A program made the translations under genes and the position numbers. The notes under the pieces were generated by a model. It was not told the DNA's origin. It searched no databases and worked only from the letters and a program-made list of their open reading frames with translations. This document shows positions 63,955 to 64,000 of a stretch of DNA of 64,000 nucleotides, one piece after another. Where the stretch lies: positions 434,001 through 498,000 of the forward strand of contig NZ_AP018165.1 in NCBI RefSeq assembly GCF_002356335.1, written 5' to 3'. Each line of letters starts with the position of its first letter. The stretch's first letter is position 1. This DNA comes from [Mycobacterium] stephanolepidis (lineage in GTDB: Bacteria > Actinomycetota > Actinomycetes > Mycobacteriales > Mycobacteriaceae).

Positions 63955-64000
63955 ATGACGGATACGCCACGTAGGCATTACCCACCAGGCGGGCCCTCGG
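63955..64000 (+). CDS. Possible start of a divergent gene, cut by the window edge
   Basis: An ATG at 63955 opens a frame (M-T-D-T-P-R-R-H-Y-P) that stays open to the end of the window, divergent from the permease gene with 38 bases between the starts. Only 15 codons are visible, so it may be chance. Confidence 0.25.
   Translation, partial: MTDTPRRHYPPGGPS

Overview
The window is high-GC actinobacterial DNA, very probably from a rapidly growing mycobacterium of the Mycobacteroides (abscessus/chelonae) type. The gene order ppa, dacB, zinc metalloprotease, tilS, hpt, then ftsH, folE-folP-folB-folK, panC-panD-coaX, lysS, lsr2, clpC follows, from memory, the Rv3628-to-Rv3596c segment of Mycobacterium tuberculosis, with accessory genes inserted. 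No tRNA, rRNA, insertion sequence or CRISPR array was recognised.

Region by region. 0-6.7 kb: a TetR regulator, a hydrolase-lipoprotein pair, and cell-envelope sugar genes (GT-C-like membrane protein, sugar epimerase, DUF2304 protein, family-2 glycosyltransferase). 6.8-11.6 kb: an A/T-richer island with a 1205-residue protein built of 30-bp perfect tandem repeats followed by a long glycine-zipper-like helical repeat array, plus an LpqN-like lipoprotein. This is the best candidate for an undescribed system. 11.6-19.6 kb: a WS/DGAT acyltransferase, then a tightly coupled operon of a Pls/PosA-type non-ribosomal peptide synthetase, an M1 metallopeptidase and a polytopic membrane protein. 19.8-22.5 kb: two riboswitches back to back, a yybP-ykoY (manganese) element before a TerC family gene and a SAM-IV element before a SufS-like cysteine desulfurase. 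22.5-27.4 kb: Baeyer-Villiger monooxygenase and SDR pair, a UraD-like protein, an MmpS-like protein and pyrophosphatase. 27.5-34.5 kb: dacB, metalloprotease, tilS, a second Baeyer-Villiger monooxygenase, hpt, and two SIMPL proteins. 34.5-39.6 kb: alcohol dehydrogenase, luciferase-like oxidoreductase, epoxide hydrolase, a Coq4-like protein and a divergent TetR gene. 39.6-57.2 kb: a VWA protein and the core housekeeping run ftsH to clpC. 57.2-64 kb: a TetR regulator with a perfect palindromic operator before a Ddn-like gene, a DUF2306 protein, a frameshifted luciferase-like gene, and a FecCD-type ABC importer.

How the parts fit: folate synthesis (folE, folP, folB, folK) and pantothenate/CoA synthesis (a Rossmann protein, panC, panD, coaX) are tightly packed co-directional runs joined by ATGA/GTGA overlaps. 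lsr2 encodes the xenogeneic silencer that would be expected to bind the A/T-richer island at 6.8-11 kb. clpC is preceded by a good ClgR-type box. Several promoters predict leaderless mRNAs, as is common in mycobacteria. Coordinates of starts were chosen from Shine-Dalgarno sequences, overlaps and family lengths; all comparisons with other genomes are from memory.
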